In this document: positions 35,766 through 44,248 of the stretch, one piece after another | Layout: the number at the start of each line of letters is the position of its first letter | Numbering within the stretch: the first letter of the stretch is position 1 | Assembly (NCBI GenBank): GCA_022822005.1 | Contig: JAJECO010000012.1 | Location: 1-64,000 of the forward strand | Direction of reading: 5' to 3' | Source of the DNA: Candidatus Poribacteria bacterium | Lineage (GTDB): Bacteria; Poribacteria; WGA-4E; PCPOR2b | DNA: 64,000 nucleotides | Program-made: the position numbers and the translations under genes | The notes under the pieces: generated by a model | Databases searched by the model: none | What the model saw: the letters and a program-made list of their open reading frames with translations, nothing else | What the model was told of the DNA's origin: nothing

Positions 35766-36527
35766 ATGCGTTTACAGTTGCCAACAATCATATTCCTGTG
35801 TTTATCTCTTATTGTAGTTGTGCCGCTCATCTTCTATATGAAGACCGGTGATCAGAGGGCGTCTCGTGAAGCGATCAATTTGGAGGGGCAGGAATTTAAG
35901 AGTCTACGCGAACAAGCTGCGGTTGCTCACAACGCAAAAAAACATACTGCGGCGATCCAGATGTACGAAGAAGCCCTAAAAATGCGCCCAGACAATGCGG
36001 AAGTCCATAATGATCTTGGGGCGACCGCCTACAAATATGGACTGGAATATGCGGGTCCAAACTGGCCCTCTTGGGAAACTGACGTAACAAGTCAAACACC
36101 GGCCGAAGCTGTCCAAGAATTGGAGCTGGCGGTAGCAGAGGTCAACTCTGGTTACATCGTGATGAAATCGGACAAACCTGATGTCACTGAAGCTATTAAC
36201 AGAAAAGCAGAGGAGATTGGTGCATATATTTACCTCCAGCAATTCGGCGAGGATGTAACGATGAACATCGTCATCGGTAAGACCAAGGAATTATTCATGA
36301 AAGCGCGAGACCACTACCTTCGAGCGGTTGACATCAAGCCGACTTATCCTCGCCCCTACTTTAACCTCGGAGCGCTGTACATGAAAATTGGTCAACATGA
36401 TACCGCGGTCGATTATCTGGAAAAGTCGTACCAATTGGATCCGCGAGATAAAGAGCTTGAAGCATATCTCAATGAATTGAGGTCAGATAACCGTGGATAC
36501 ATATCAGTTCCAGCCGATGGGCGTTAG
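35766..36527 (+). CDS. TPR protein with N-terminal membrane anchor
   Basis: A 253-residue protein with one N-terminal hydrophobic segment (LPTIIFLCLSLIVVVPLIFY) that could anchor it, then tetratricopeptide repeats near residues 47-80 (AAIQMYEEALKMRPDNAEVHNDLG) and 180-245 (LYMKIGQHDTAVDYLEKSYQLDP). Between them lies a less regular region. TPRs act as scaffolds. A good AGAGGTGAGG site precedes the ATG. Its end overlaps the GTG start of the next gene by 35 bases, so the pair is probably coupled. Confidence 0.8.
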   Translation: MRLQLPTIIFLCLSLIVVVPLIFYMKTGDQRASREAINLEGQEFKSLREQAAVAHNAKKHTAAIQMYEEALKMRPDNAEVHNDLGATAYKYGLEYAGPNWPSWETDVTSQTPAEAVQELELAVAEVNSGYIVMKSDKPDVTEAINRKAEEIGAYIYLQQFGEDVTMNIVIGKTKELFMKARDHYLRAVDIKPTYPRPYFNLGALYMKIGQHDTAVDYLEKSYQLDPRDKELEAYLNELRSDNRGYISVPADGR

Positions 36528-37275
36528 GCAGATTTTTTTCAATGCACTGAACTACTGTCGCGCGAACTATCTGAAGTTGGTTGGGATTGCTGCTCCGGGT
36601 ACTCTGATTGGAGGACTAACTTTTCAAGCTATTTGGATCTACGGATATGCACAGATTGTAGGACCGCAAGTGCTGGCGGCAGCGCTGCCCTATACCGCGC
36701 TTACTGTCTTCCAATCTCTGATTGTGACGGCGGCTGGAGCATTCGTGATATCGCAGCATTTACTGAGAAGGTCGATAGGCATCGGGGAAGCGTACAGGCG
36801 GGTTTTAGGCTCGCTCTTTCCATTGCTTGGCGTACTCATCATCTTCATGCTTGGGTCGCTCGTTTTCTCCACGATTGCCGCTGGCATCGGCCTGATGGTT
36901 TTTATACCGGGGATCGTCGTTTACGTCTGGTTCTGCTTGGCTGCGCCTGTCGTTATAATTGAGAGAGAAGGTGGATTTGGGGCACTCAAGCGAAGTCGGG
37001 TCCTGGTCAAAGGTTTTTTTGACAAAGCATTCCTCCTTGTTGTATGGTTGACGCTTGCGGAGGCGTTTGTAGTTATCCTTGTGCTTTCTCTCCCGTTCCT
37101 TATTGGCAGCTTCCCCGGTTTTCCCTCTCTCCTCTCTTTCCTTTCGATTTGCGTTTCACTGCCCATCAACGCATTAAGGGTTATATCAACGACAATGCTT
37201 TACTACGATCTACGCATCCGCAAGGAGGGTTATGACCTCCAAGTATTGACGCAGGAACTTGGGACCCCGCTATAA
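36493..37275 (+). CDS. Multi-pass membrane protein (glycerophosphodiester-phosphodiesterase-membrane-domain-like)
   Basis: A 260-residue integral membrane protein with about six hydrophobic segments. The ending TTMLYYDLRIRKEGYDL matches the last-helix/exit motif seen in uncharacterised bacterial membrane proteins of the GPDPase_memb/DUF975-like group; function of that group is unclear. The GTG start at 36493 lies after GAGGTC and overlaps the TPR gene; an ATG at 36517 is the alternative. It sits after htrA and TPR genes, so a cell-envelope role is a reasonable guess. Confidence 0.65.
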   Translation: MDTYQFQPMGVRQIFFNALNYCRANYLKLVGIAAPGTLIGGLTFQAIWIYGYAQIVGPQVLAAALPYTALTVFQSLIVTAAGAFVISQHLLRRSIGIGEAYRRVLGSLFPLLGVLIIFMLGSLVFSTIAAGIGLMVFIPGIVVYVWFCLAAPVVIIEREGGFGALKRSRVLVKGFFDKAFLLVVWLTLAEAFVVILVLSLPFLIGSFPGFPSLLSFLSICVSLPINALRVISTTMLYYDLRIRKEGYDLQVLTQELGTPL

Positions 37276-37291
37276 AATGTCAGAACCGGAC

Positions 37292-37319
37292 GTAGGGAAC
37301 GCAGATCTGCGTTCCCTAC
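37292..37319. repeat. 28-bp perfect palindrome
   Basis: GTAGGGAACGCAGA and its exact complement, without a loop, just after the membrane-protein stop. The centre is an AGATCT. It may form a hairpin in RNA or be one of the dispersed palindromes typical of this genome; there is no T-run. Confidence 0.8.
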
Positions 37320-37380
37320 ACTCGTTCAAAAGTTCATTCTTTCAGTAATGAACCAATCAACCAATGAGATGGAGGTTTAA

Positions 37381-38244
37381 ATGAGACTCGGAATTGTCGG
37401 CATGTTGCCGGGGGATTTTCGCACATTTACCAAGGAACAGATGGAAGCGATTCGGGGATTGGAGTTTACAGGATTCGGATTCCATTTCAGCTGCGACGAT
37501 GTCTTCGATATTACAACGGAGGATTGTGAAAAGTACAATCAATTCGTGGCGGGGGAAGGGTTGGATTTAGTTCAATTTGCTCTCACCTACGGCGAGTGCC
37601 TCTTTGATCCTGATCCTGCTGTCACAGAATCGGTCATCAGAAGGATTAATCGAGGGTTAGAGATTGCACGGCAGATCAACACACACAGCTGCCTTATCCG
37701 TCCCGGAAGCCTCAATCCCGACGGTGCATGGACATCGCACCGGGATAATCACCTGCCAGAGAGTATGGAGCGCCTGATTGACACACTAAAGCCAATTGCT
37801 CAGAAAGCGGATGCGGAGGGTGTGACCATCATTGTTGAGACCCATGCCGTTTCGATAATGGATTCGCCCGAAACGTGCAAGGCGGTTGTTGATGCTGTTG
37901 GCTTAGATAGCCTGCGGATCGTTATGGACTTTGTCAACCATTTCCAGACCCTTCGGCAGGTTTATAATAGCACCGATCGGTTGAATCATATCTTTGATAT
38001 AATGGGACCGATCGCCCCCGTGGCGCATGTCAAGGACATCAAGGTGGAGAATGGTTTGGTTCTCCATATTAACGAGGAAATGCCCGGTGAAGGCGAGTTA
38101 GATCTTGCACAGGCACTCAGAAGGTTTGATGGGTTTTATCCCGATGGATACGGATTAATTGAGCACCTACCGATGGAAAAGATTCCTGCTGCCAACACAA
38201 ATGTTCGCCGCATTGCCGCGGAAAACGGGATTGATATCCACTGA
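37381..38244 (+). CDS. Sugar phosphate isomerase/epimerase-like TIM-barrel protein
   Basis: A 287-residue xylose-isomerase-like (AP endonuclease 2 family) TIM barrel. Candidate metal ligands are E in TIIVETHA, D in IVMDFVNH, H in PVAHVKDIK and E in GYGLIEHL. Such proteins isomerise or epimerise sugars, inosose or keto-acids in carbohydrate catabolism. ATGGAGGTTTAA precedes the ATG. It stands alone next to a palindrome and converges with the propeller remnant. The neighbourhood has many oxidoreductases of sugar catabolism, which fits, but the substrate is not known. Confidence 0.8.
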   Translation: MRLGIVGMLPGDFRTFTKEQMEAIRGLEFTGFGFHFSCDDVFDITTEDCEKYNQFVAGEGLDLVQFALTYGECLFDPDPAVTESVIRRINRGLEIARQINTHSCLIRPGSLNPDGAWTSHRDNHLPESMERLIDTLKPIAQKADAEGVTIIVETHAVSIMDSPETCKAVVDAVGLDSLRIVMDFVNHFQTLRQVYNSTDRLNHIFDIMGPIAPVAHVKDIKVENGLVLHINEEMPGEGELDLAQALRRFDGFYPDGYGLIEHLPMEKIPAANTNVRRIAAENGIDIH

Positions 38245-38255
38245 TATCACCAGCC

Positions 38256-38690
38256 TTATTTACCACGATCTCTCTCTACCTTCACACCTTCTGCCAGATT
38301 GAGTGTGACACGGTGGTACCGCGTCAGGTTGGCAAAGGTGGCACGGAATTGCTCGCCGGTAAAGATGACTGTGGGCCAATCGTCTTTGTCAATGCCTGGG
38401 GATTCAATGAGGAATACTGCCTCAAACTCGCCGCTGTCGTTAGTCACACCCATATAGTATCCTGTAATATTGAGCGGAAGTTCCGATGCCTGTTTGGACT
38501 CACTTTTCCTTTGCTTTGATACCTGTGGTTTGTTTGTGGTCTGCGGTTGTGGATCCATTTCGTAACCCTGAGCAAAGCAGTAGAGATGTGTCAGGGAACG
38601 GACGATTATAGTATTGTCAGCGACTGCTGGAGATGCGATGAAGCCCTCGTCCAACTTGTTTGCGGAAAGTATCTCAAAATCTCGTTCCGC
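38256..38690 (-). pseudogene. Remnant of a PQQ-type beta-propeller protein (C-terminal end only)
   Basis: The frame opens after a TGA at 38691-38693 and reads ERDFEILSANKLDEGFIASP, then AVADNTIIVRSLTHLYCF. That is the usual last blade of a secreted PQQ-like propeller (compare EGFxASPAxxxxxIYxRTxxHLYCI). About 75 further residues of a beta-rich extra domain follow (GYYMGVTNDSGEFEAVF). All earlier blades and the signal peptide are missing. Its start overlaps the end of the CotH kinase gene in another frame, so a deletion probably joined the 3' ends of the two genes. A TTG at 38654 could start a short product, but I doubt it is made. Confidence 0.6.
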
Positions 38691-40146
38691 TCACAGATTC
38701 GTTTGTACAAGGGAGTGATTTTTCCCCGCCCGCAGGGAGCTTGACACGAAGCATTTCACGGATATGATCGGGGCGATTTCTCACCCAGGCACGTAGGACT
38801 TCGACCTCGGTATCGTAGTCGTCGTCCTGCTCTGCACTTTTTACTTGTACGCTGTAGCGATCGATACTCCTTAGGAGAGCTGCCTCGTCCCACACCGTGT
38901 CGAGCAATCTTTCGAGTTCATTTTCCATGCGAGTGGCTATGGCTGGGATGCGGGAGAGGCGCCGTGGCAGATCGGCGGTCAGATACCCATCAAAACTGGA
39001 GTCAGCAATGAACGTCTTGTCTGCCCCCCAGGGTATGAAGACCGCACGGTCAGCATCGGTCGGATCAAAGTAGACGTAGAAATTATTGCGGTCCGAACTA
39101 TAGCCATCGAGGTGGTTCACAAGGACCTCAAGTGCCCAAAAAGTGATGTAACGATCGATGTTCAGCACGGAAGACAGCACATCGACAAGCTCATCGTCGG
39201 GCTTCTGTAGGGCTTGGGCAACACCTAACAGCGGCGCATAACTGGTGTCGGTATCGCTGGTCTTGCATTCCCAGCGCGGCAGCCACGCTTCGACAAAGTC
39301 GGTGTGTGTGCCCTCATAGAGAGAGCCGGTGTTGTCGCCAAAAGTGCGACGAAGGAAACGTTTCTTGATGGCTTCGACATGCACGTATGGACCTTTTGGT
39401 TGACCGTTGACCATCACACTTGCCATGTTGCACCGGGGCGCGGGGTAGCCAGCTGCCGCGAAAACTTCGTAGGCCAGACAGGCTACCATCCGGGGTATGA
39501 CTCCACCATTGTTATTGAGCGTAATTCGCTCGGTGTCGCCCAGGAGTTGGTTTTTTACGTATTTGTCAGTCTTAATTTTCAGTGCTGGTACCGGCGAGTA
39601 CTGGGAGCCAACAAAGCCCTTCTTACGGATTCCAATGTCTAATAGGCTTACACCGTCGATCTCGATATCTGCACGATACCAGTTATACGTTGAGGGCCAA
39701 GGTTGCGAACATTCCGACCATATTTCCTCGAAGCTATTTCCAGCACCATCAAAGCGAGTCTCCTTGCTCAACGACTCGAAATCGTGTGGATCCATTGTTA
39801 CTTTGATGCACACCATATGATCGGTATCGAACGAGACACCCTCGGTTGGATCTACGCCCTCTGGTATGTTTGGCGAACAGGGCAGACCGTTTATTACTGG
39901 TGTTTTCCAGTTTCTGTCTTCTTTACTTTTTCCTGTTTTTGCACCCTTTATCTTGCCCGCCGCTTTTTCGTACTCCGCTGACGCTGCTTCTTCAGTCATC
40001 TCACCGCTGGCAATAGCCGCCTTCAGCTTGGTGCCCAACGCTTCGAGGTCGATCTCTGTGGTTTTGTCTTGCGCGTAAGTCGCATGGGGCAAGGTCAACA
40101 GCGCAACTAAAATCAGTATTAGAATAGTTAAGAGTATGTGTTTCAT
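38674..40146 (-). CDS. CotH-kinase family protein, exported
   Basis: A 490-residue protein with signal peptide MKHILLTILILILVALLTLPHATYA, a Lys/Glu/Ala-rich spacer, then a CotH kinase domain (about 100-470). The atypical kinase motif HLDGYSSDRNNFYVYF and the metal-binding FIPWGADKTF are present. CotH proteins transfer phosphate to proteins; in many environmental bacteria they are secreted enzymes of unknown target. The last 20 residues (KSLPCTNESVSGTRF) are probably not native, as the frame runs into propeller-gene sequence. No lipoprotein cysteine is visible. Confidence 0.82.
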   Translation of the reverse strand: MKHILLTILILILVALLTLPHATYAQDKTTEIDLEALGTKLKAAIASGEMTEEAASAEYEKAAGKIKGAKTGKSKEDRNWKTPVINGLPCSPNIPEGVDPTEGVSFDTDHMVCIKVTMDPHDFESLSKETRFDGAGNSFEEIWSECSQPWPSTYNWYRADIEIDGVSLLDIGIRKKGFVGSQYSPVPALKIKTDKYVKNQLLGDTERITLNNNGGVIPRMVACLAYEVFAAAGYPAPRCNMASVMVNGQPKGPYVHVEAIKKRFLRRTFGDNTGSLYEGTHTDFVEAWLPRWECKTSDTDTSYAPLLGVAQALQKPDDELVDVLSSVLNIDRYITFWALEVLVNHLDGYSSDRNNFYVYFDPTDADRAVFIPWGADKTFIADSSFDGYLTADLPRRLSRIPAIATRMENELERLLDTVWDEAALLRSIDRYSVQVKSAEQDDDYDTEVEVLRAWVRNRPDHIREMLRVKLPAGGEKSLPCTNESVSGTRF

Positions 40147-40471
40147 GAATTAGTTCCTCACAATGTTTAAATTGAAAATTAAGAGATAATCTCATGCCAA
40201 AGAAGATTATCAGATGGTCTTCCTTTTTGCAACATCTTTTTCCACGCTTTTTTTCTGTGACAGCGATATACTTCAAGATGCTTAGGAGCACGGTTTGTCC
40301 CATTGATAACGTATCAACCTCATCAACTCTCACACTATCAAAAACTGAGGAAAAGGAAAACTGTTTTCTGTTGATAGAATTTGCCGATTATGGTATCATG
40401 AAATCCTGAAAACAGGGCTAATACAACGAGAACAGGCGATGACTCACATCATATAGGAAAGGGGGACCAAA
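40147..40471. other. Gap with toxin-antitoxin promoter
   Basis: This 325-base gap between divergent genes is A/T-rich. Its right half carries the strong promoter and flanking inverted repeat described separately. I see no other feature. Confidence 0.5.
40361..40415 (+). promoter_or_regulatory. Promoter and flanking inverted repeat of the AbrB/PIN toxin-antitoxin operon
   Basis: TTGATA (40371-40376), a 17-base spacer and TATCAT (40394-40399) make a good promoter. CTGTTTTC (40361-40368) and GAAAACAG (40408-40415) form an 8-base inverted repeat that brackets it, from before the -35 to past the expected start point. This is a plausible site for autoregulation by the AbrB-type antitoxin. Confidence 0.55.
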
Positions 40472-40762
40472 ATGTCCGTTGTAAAAATCATGCAACACGG
40501 TCAGGTGACCATTCCGAAGGAGATCCGGAATGCTTTGGGGCTTAAAAAGGGCGATTTGGCTGAAGCGGAACTAAGAGGGGATGAGATTGTGATAACGCCA
40601 AAGAAGTTAGTTAAAGAGAAGGCTTTGCAAAAATTATTAGCGGTGATGGATAGAGTGCATGGGGAGAACGAAGGAGTCAACGAAGAAGAAGTGATCAATT
40701 ATGCTACGCAAGCCATTGCCGAACTTCGTGAAGAAGAATATGCAAAACAGCGAAAGGCTTAA
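40472..40762 (+). CDS. AbrB/SpoVT-type antitoxin
   Basis: A 96-residue protein with an N-terminal swapped-hairpin AbrB/MazE DNA-binding domain (VVKIMQHGQVTIPKEIRNALGLKKGDLAEAEL, about 3-46). A helical acidic C-terminus likely neutralises the toxin. The ribosome site is AAAGGGGG. It overlaps the PIN-domain gene by 23 bases, the standard antitoxin-then-toxin order, and it would repress its own promoter. The toxin pairing is inferred from context. Confidence 0.85.
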   Translation: MSVVKIMQHGQVTIPKEIRNALGLKKGDLAEAELRGDEIVITPKKLVKEKALQKLLAVMDRVHGENEGVNEEEVINYATQAIAELREEEYAKQRKA

Positions 40763-41201
40763 TGTTGTCTTTGATAGTGTCGTTTTGGTCAGTGCGTTCG
40801 TGACGCGAGAAGGGTTTGCCAGAGCACTTTTAGTTCGATGTGCTCTGGAGACAAATCTTTATACAGCGGAGGAAATTTTACAGGAAACCCGGCATGTGCT
40901 TTTGGAAAGAGAGCATCTGCGAAAGCGATTTGCTTACGATGAGATTGATGTCAATGAATTCATAGAGGCATACAGGGACGGATGTACTGTTATTTCTCCG
41001 CTGCCGGAGCTTCATGTTGTAGTGCGTGACCCCGAAGACGACATGATAATCGTTTGTGCAGTAGTTGCCAATGCCGATTATATCGTGAGTCGTGACAAAG
41101 ACCTGCTGGACTTGGCAGCGTATCGGGAGATAAAAATTGTTTCACCGGAAGCGTTCATACAGATTTTACGGGAACGGACAAATGATGTGAAAGAAACGTA
41201 A
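40740..41201 (+). CDS. PIN-domain toxin (VapC-like ribonuclease)
   Basis: A 153-residue PIN-domain protein of the putative toxin group. Candidate acidic metal ligands: D12 (FDSVVLVSAF), E49 (LQETRHVL), D98 (RDPEDDMI) and D119 (SRDKDLLDL). The usual DTNVLVSA start reads DSVVLVSA, so the Asn after the first Asp is lost, which may or may not affect activity. Such proteins cut RNA when freed from the antitoxin. The ATG at 40740 lies inside the end of the antitoxin gene; an earlier ATG at 40701 is less likely. Confidence 0.82.
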   Translation: MQNSERLNVVFDSVVLVSAFVTREGFARALLVRCALETNLYTAEEILQETRHVLLEREHLRKRFAYDEIDVNEFIEAYRDGCTVISPLPELHVVVRDPEDDMIIVCAVVANADYIVSRDKDLLDLAAYREIKIVSPEAFIQILRERTNDVKET

Positions 41202-41339
41202 TGTTTGAAGAGGAAAAATATTCTGAAGTTCTTCGTCAGTATGCCAGTCGGTGCCATCCTAGATGGGGCAACGAATGCTGCCCGAACATTCATGACGTCA
41301 ATACAAAATAGGCCCCCTAGACTATCCACCCGCCATCTT

Positions 41340-42317
41340 TCACACTGCCATAGCGTTCCGATATGGTGTCAAATCGATACCGGGATAGGCGTTAGTGAGG
41401 CGTTGGAGCGATTCTTCGGTGTAATAGGCATCGCCCGGATTGGGCCAGCCAAGGAGGTGCCGGGCGCGTGGTGTGCTATCGGCTACGAAACCCACAAATT
41501 CAGGTGTTGTCCAGCCGGGAACGGGACGTGTGGTGTGGCACCAATCGGCATTATCCGCGCGGTGGAAGTGAAATCCCATCCAGCCACGTTGCCGATGTTT
41601 GTTGATGAAGGGTTGGGCGGCATGAATTAGATAACTGGAACGAAAAGCAACGCTGCCCGCTTTGGCTGTAACCGGCGTTGGTTCCGCCAATTCATCACAC
41701 TCCCGAAGATCCGACAACCCCATTCCTCCTGCGCTTCCTCCGTGACGATCGTATAGCGATGCCAGTTGTTTGTGTGAGCCACGGCAGACCAGCATGGGTG
41801 CCCCATCTTCGTCAATATCGTGTAGGATGATCCCGGACAGCAGGTAGCTATACCGCTCCCAATCGGGATGTGGTGGCAGCTGTGAATTGGTGCCGTTGTC
41901 GATATGATAGCCTTCCCAAGAGTTCTCACTGTATCGGGTATCAGTCAACCCCTCTCGAAAGAATATTTGCCCATAGCCGAGCCGTATCTCGTCAGTCCTT
42001 AACAACTGACATGCACAGTCGATATAATCGTCATTTTCCAGCAGCTTATCAACCGCGGGCAAGCCGGTGGGAAAGTGGACAGCACCCCCCATTGGACCCG
42101 CCAATCGTTGCATAGGTGGTGTTTTTTCGTACAGTTGTTGAATCTCTGTTGGATTTTCCTCCCATTTTGTCCGGTATTCGGTATAGGTTAGGCCCCCATA
42201 GGCATTGCGCTCGACCGCTTCTAACGCTGGAGCAAAACTCTCCGGGGGAAAGACGTTAGGCACGACTATACTGCCATCACGTCGCCAAGTTGCTAGTTGC
42301 TCATCGGTTAATTGCAT
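41340..42317 (-). CDS. Phytanoyl-CoA dioxygenase (PhyH) family enzyme
   Basis: A 325-residue Fe(II)/2-oxoglutarate dioxygenase. Iron ligands are H138 and D140 (GYHIDNG) and H232 (SYLIHAAQPF). The first 70 residues are helical, and a long C-terminal end follows the core. It is larger than the PhyH protein encoded near 31 kb and not closely alike, so it probably acts on a different compound. AGGAGGAT precedes the ATG. No obvious operon partner is present. Confidence 0.85.
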   Translation of the reverse strand: MQLTDEQLATWRRDGSIVVPNVFPPESFAPALEAVERNAYGGLTYTEYRTKWEENPTEIQQLYEKTPPMQRLAGPMGGAVHFPTGLPAVDKLLENDDYIDCACQLLRTDEIRLGYGQIFFREGLTDTRYSENSWEGYHIDNGTNSQLPPHPDWERYSYLLSGIILHDIDEDGAPMLVCRGSHKQLASLYDRHGGSAGGMGLSDLRECDELAEPTPVTAKAGSVAFRSSYLIHAAQPFINKHRQRGWMGFHFHRADNADWCHTTRPVPGWTTPEFVGFVADSTPRARHLLGWPNPGDAYYTEESLQRLTNAYPGIDLTPYRNAMAV

Positions 42318-42409
42318 CCTATCCTCCTCGTATTAGATACCTTGTTTGTGAATTAGCTTCCCCTTCCAGTTTTGCGAATCAAGATGTCATTCCTGCCCCG
42401 TGCTCGACG

Positions 42410-43465
42410 TTAGGGGCGGTAGACAATCTGGAAAACCTTAATATCATTCGCTGCAACGTCGCTCACGAAGACGAGGTCGTTTTTCGAGATTGCGATACCA
42501 ACCGGTTCGACCAGCGTCTCGTCTCCAAAGTTCATTACAGCCTCTCCATCCTTTGTGAAGATTTGAACCCGCTGATTCTTTTGATCTGTAACATAGAGAT
42601 AGCCCCAACGATCGATGTCGATGTGACGTGGTTCTGTGAATTGCCCTGGACCCGCCCCTTCAGTTCCCCACATCTGGATTAGATTACCGCTGAAGTCGTA
42701 TTTCTTGATCCGATGGTTGCCGGAATCGACGATGTAGATGTTCCCGTGTGGGTCTGTGACGAGGTCTGTTGGATCACGAAACTGTTGCCTTGCCTCGCCA
42801 AAGGTCCCACGCATCAACACACGAATGCCGTTCGTGTCGAACAGTATAAATCGGTGGTTGCCCGTATCGACAACACAAACTTCCCCATTTCGTCCGACGC
42901 TAACCCCTCCCGGCAGCTCGAACTCAATTTCAGTGTCCTCGCCTTCAATGCTGTCTCCCAATCTGCCGGCCGCCATGACATAGAAGATTCTGTCTACCAA
43001 GTTACAGTATTGGATTCGGTGGTTATCTGTATCAGCGACGTAAAGGAGTTCGGTACGCTGAAAATTGATAGCCACATCGGTCGGATTGTCAAATTCTCCT
43101 GTCCGCCAACCGCGTACGCCATATTCTGATATAAAGTTTCCGTCGTTATCGACAACTTGGACGCGGTTGTTTCCCGAATCGGCTACGTAGAGCATTCCCC
43201 GATGGTCAAGGTCGAGTCCCGCTGGTCTCAAGAATAGCGCTGCTCCCTGACCAGGGCCTCCCAGTGTATCGACGTAATTCACGCTAAGTATGGGCGGTGC
43301 AGGTCGATCTTGGATAGAGGAGACAATTTGGGGCGGAGCTACTGTCTTCGTGAGGGAGGATTTCAGGCTCGTTTCGGCTGACCGAGCGGCCGGTGGATTG
43401 GGGGCAGCGCAACTGAAACAGAGAGAAAAAAGCAGTAGTAAAGGTAGGAAACTGCGATTTAACAT
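42410..43465 (-). CDS. NHL-repeat beta-propeller lipoprotein
   Basis: A 351-residue exported protein. The ATG at 43465 begins a lipoprotein signal, MLNRSFLPLLLLFSLCFSC. Six NHL blades follow, each with an LYVADSGNNRVQVF-like strand (for example ADSGNNRV, ADTDNHRI, VDTGNHRF, VDSGNHRI, TDQKNQRV, SDVAANDI), enough for a closed six-bladed propeller. NHL propellers bind proteins, RNA or ligands. Upstream in-frame sequence (to 43681) is polypurine/polypyrimidine with a GGCAGAACAGAAGG direct repeat and is unlikely to be translated. It lies at the end of the minus-strand signalling block. Confidence 0.82.
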   Translation of the reverse strand: MLNRSFLPLLLLFSLCFSCAAPNPPAARSAETSLKSSLTKTVAPPQIVSSIQDRPAPPILSVNYVDTLGGPGQGAALFLRPAGLDLDHRGMLYVADSGNNRVQVVDNDGNFISEYGVRGWRTGEFDNPTDVAINFQRTELLYVADTDNHRIQYCNLVDRIFYVMAAGRLGDSIEGEDTEIEFELPGGVSVGRNGEVCVVDTGNHRFILFDTNGIRVLMRGTFGEARQQFRDPTDLVTDPHGNIYIVDSGNHRIKKYDFSGNLIQMWGTEGAGPGQFTEPRHIDIDRWGYLYVTDQKNQRVQIFTKDGEAVMNFGDETLVEPVGIAISKNDLVFVSDVAANDIKVFQIVYRP

Positions 43466-43577
43466 CGGAAGATTGGAAGGTTGGGAGAGTGGAAGAAAGG
43501 CGAAGGGGGGAAACCCACCTTCTGTTCTGCCGATCTTTCCTTCCATCCTTCTGTTCTGCCGTTTTTTGCACACCCGC

Positions 43578-44195
43578 TTAGCCTTTTTGGACCTCAAACT
43601 TAAATACGAACGTCGTTTCTGTGTCGGTAAATTCGCTATGGACTTTGGGAACAATGATCCGTAAATTTGAGGATTCAACACTGCGTTTGTGAAAATACAG
43701 GAAGAATCGCACCCGTCGTCTCGGCATAATAGTAGTTTTTTCTACGTCCTCACTCGGCAGTGCCACGAGGTCGCCCATAGAGCGGAGTACGCGATTCTCG
43801 CGAAAGTCTTCTCGGAATTCAGGTGGCATCTTCGGTGTGAAATTCTTCCCGAGATAAAATGTATGCTGAGATCTATGGATAGGTTTGGAAACTTTACCCG
43901 ATTGATCAAGTAACGAACAGTCCTCTTGCCGCAAAGAGATCCAATGATCTGTGCTGTTAAAAACGATAATTCCAAAGGCGTCCACCGCTTTAACATCATT
44001 CAGCGGAATTGCCATTGCCGTGATGCCGTTTTTGACATACGCGACGGTTCCTGACCTCGGAAGGATGGTCGCTTCCGGATCAAAAATGGGCACGATACGT
44101 TCAGTTTGAAACGCAGTCTGAAGCGTTGCACAACCCAGATTTGCGAGGGATATTATAGCGAGTAATTGTAGGTTCAATAGTATATGTTTTTTCAT
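43578..44195 (-). CDS. Putative lipoprotein of unknown function
   Basis: A 205-residue protein starting at the ATG at 44195 (after CAGGAAAA) with a signal MKKHILLNLQLLAIISLANLGC, whose Cys is the likely lipidated residue. The rest is beta-rich with pairs of hydrophobic strands (AFGIIVFNSTDHWISL, VRFFLYFHKRSV). I do not recognise a family. It lies between the AccD-like gene and the NHL lipoprotein, all on the minus strand, so the three may form an envelope-related tail to the signalling operon. Confidence 0.65.
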   Translation of the reverse strand: MKKHILLNLQLLAIISLANLGCATLQTAFQTERIVPIFDPEATILPRSGTVAYVKNGITAMAIPLNDVKAVDAFGIIVFNSTDHWISLRQEDCSLLDQSGKVSKPIHRSQHTFYLGKNFTPKMPPEFREDFRENRVLRSMGDLVALPSEDVEKTTIMPRRRVRFFLYFHKRSVESSNLRIIVPKVHSEFTDTETTFVFKFEVQKG

Positions 44196-44248
44196 TTTTC
44201 CTGTCTGAAATGTGAGACGCGCAATGTGATTCGTCAAATATAAGAGGT

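Noticed and set aside
40147-40471. Small genes on both strands in the gap before the AbrB-type gene
   Set aside because: They have no ribosome sites and biased composition; the promoter and operator explain the conserved-looking part.
43466-43681. N-terminal extension of the NHL protein
   Set aside because: The stretch is low-complexity and repetitive, and the lipoprotein signal starts at the ATG at 43465.
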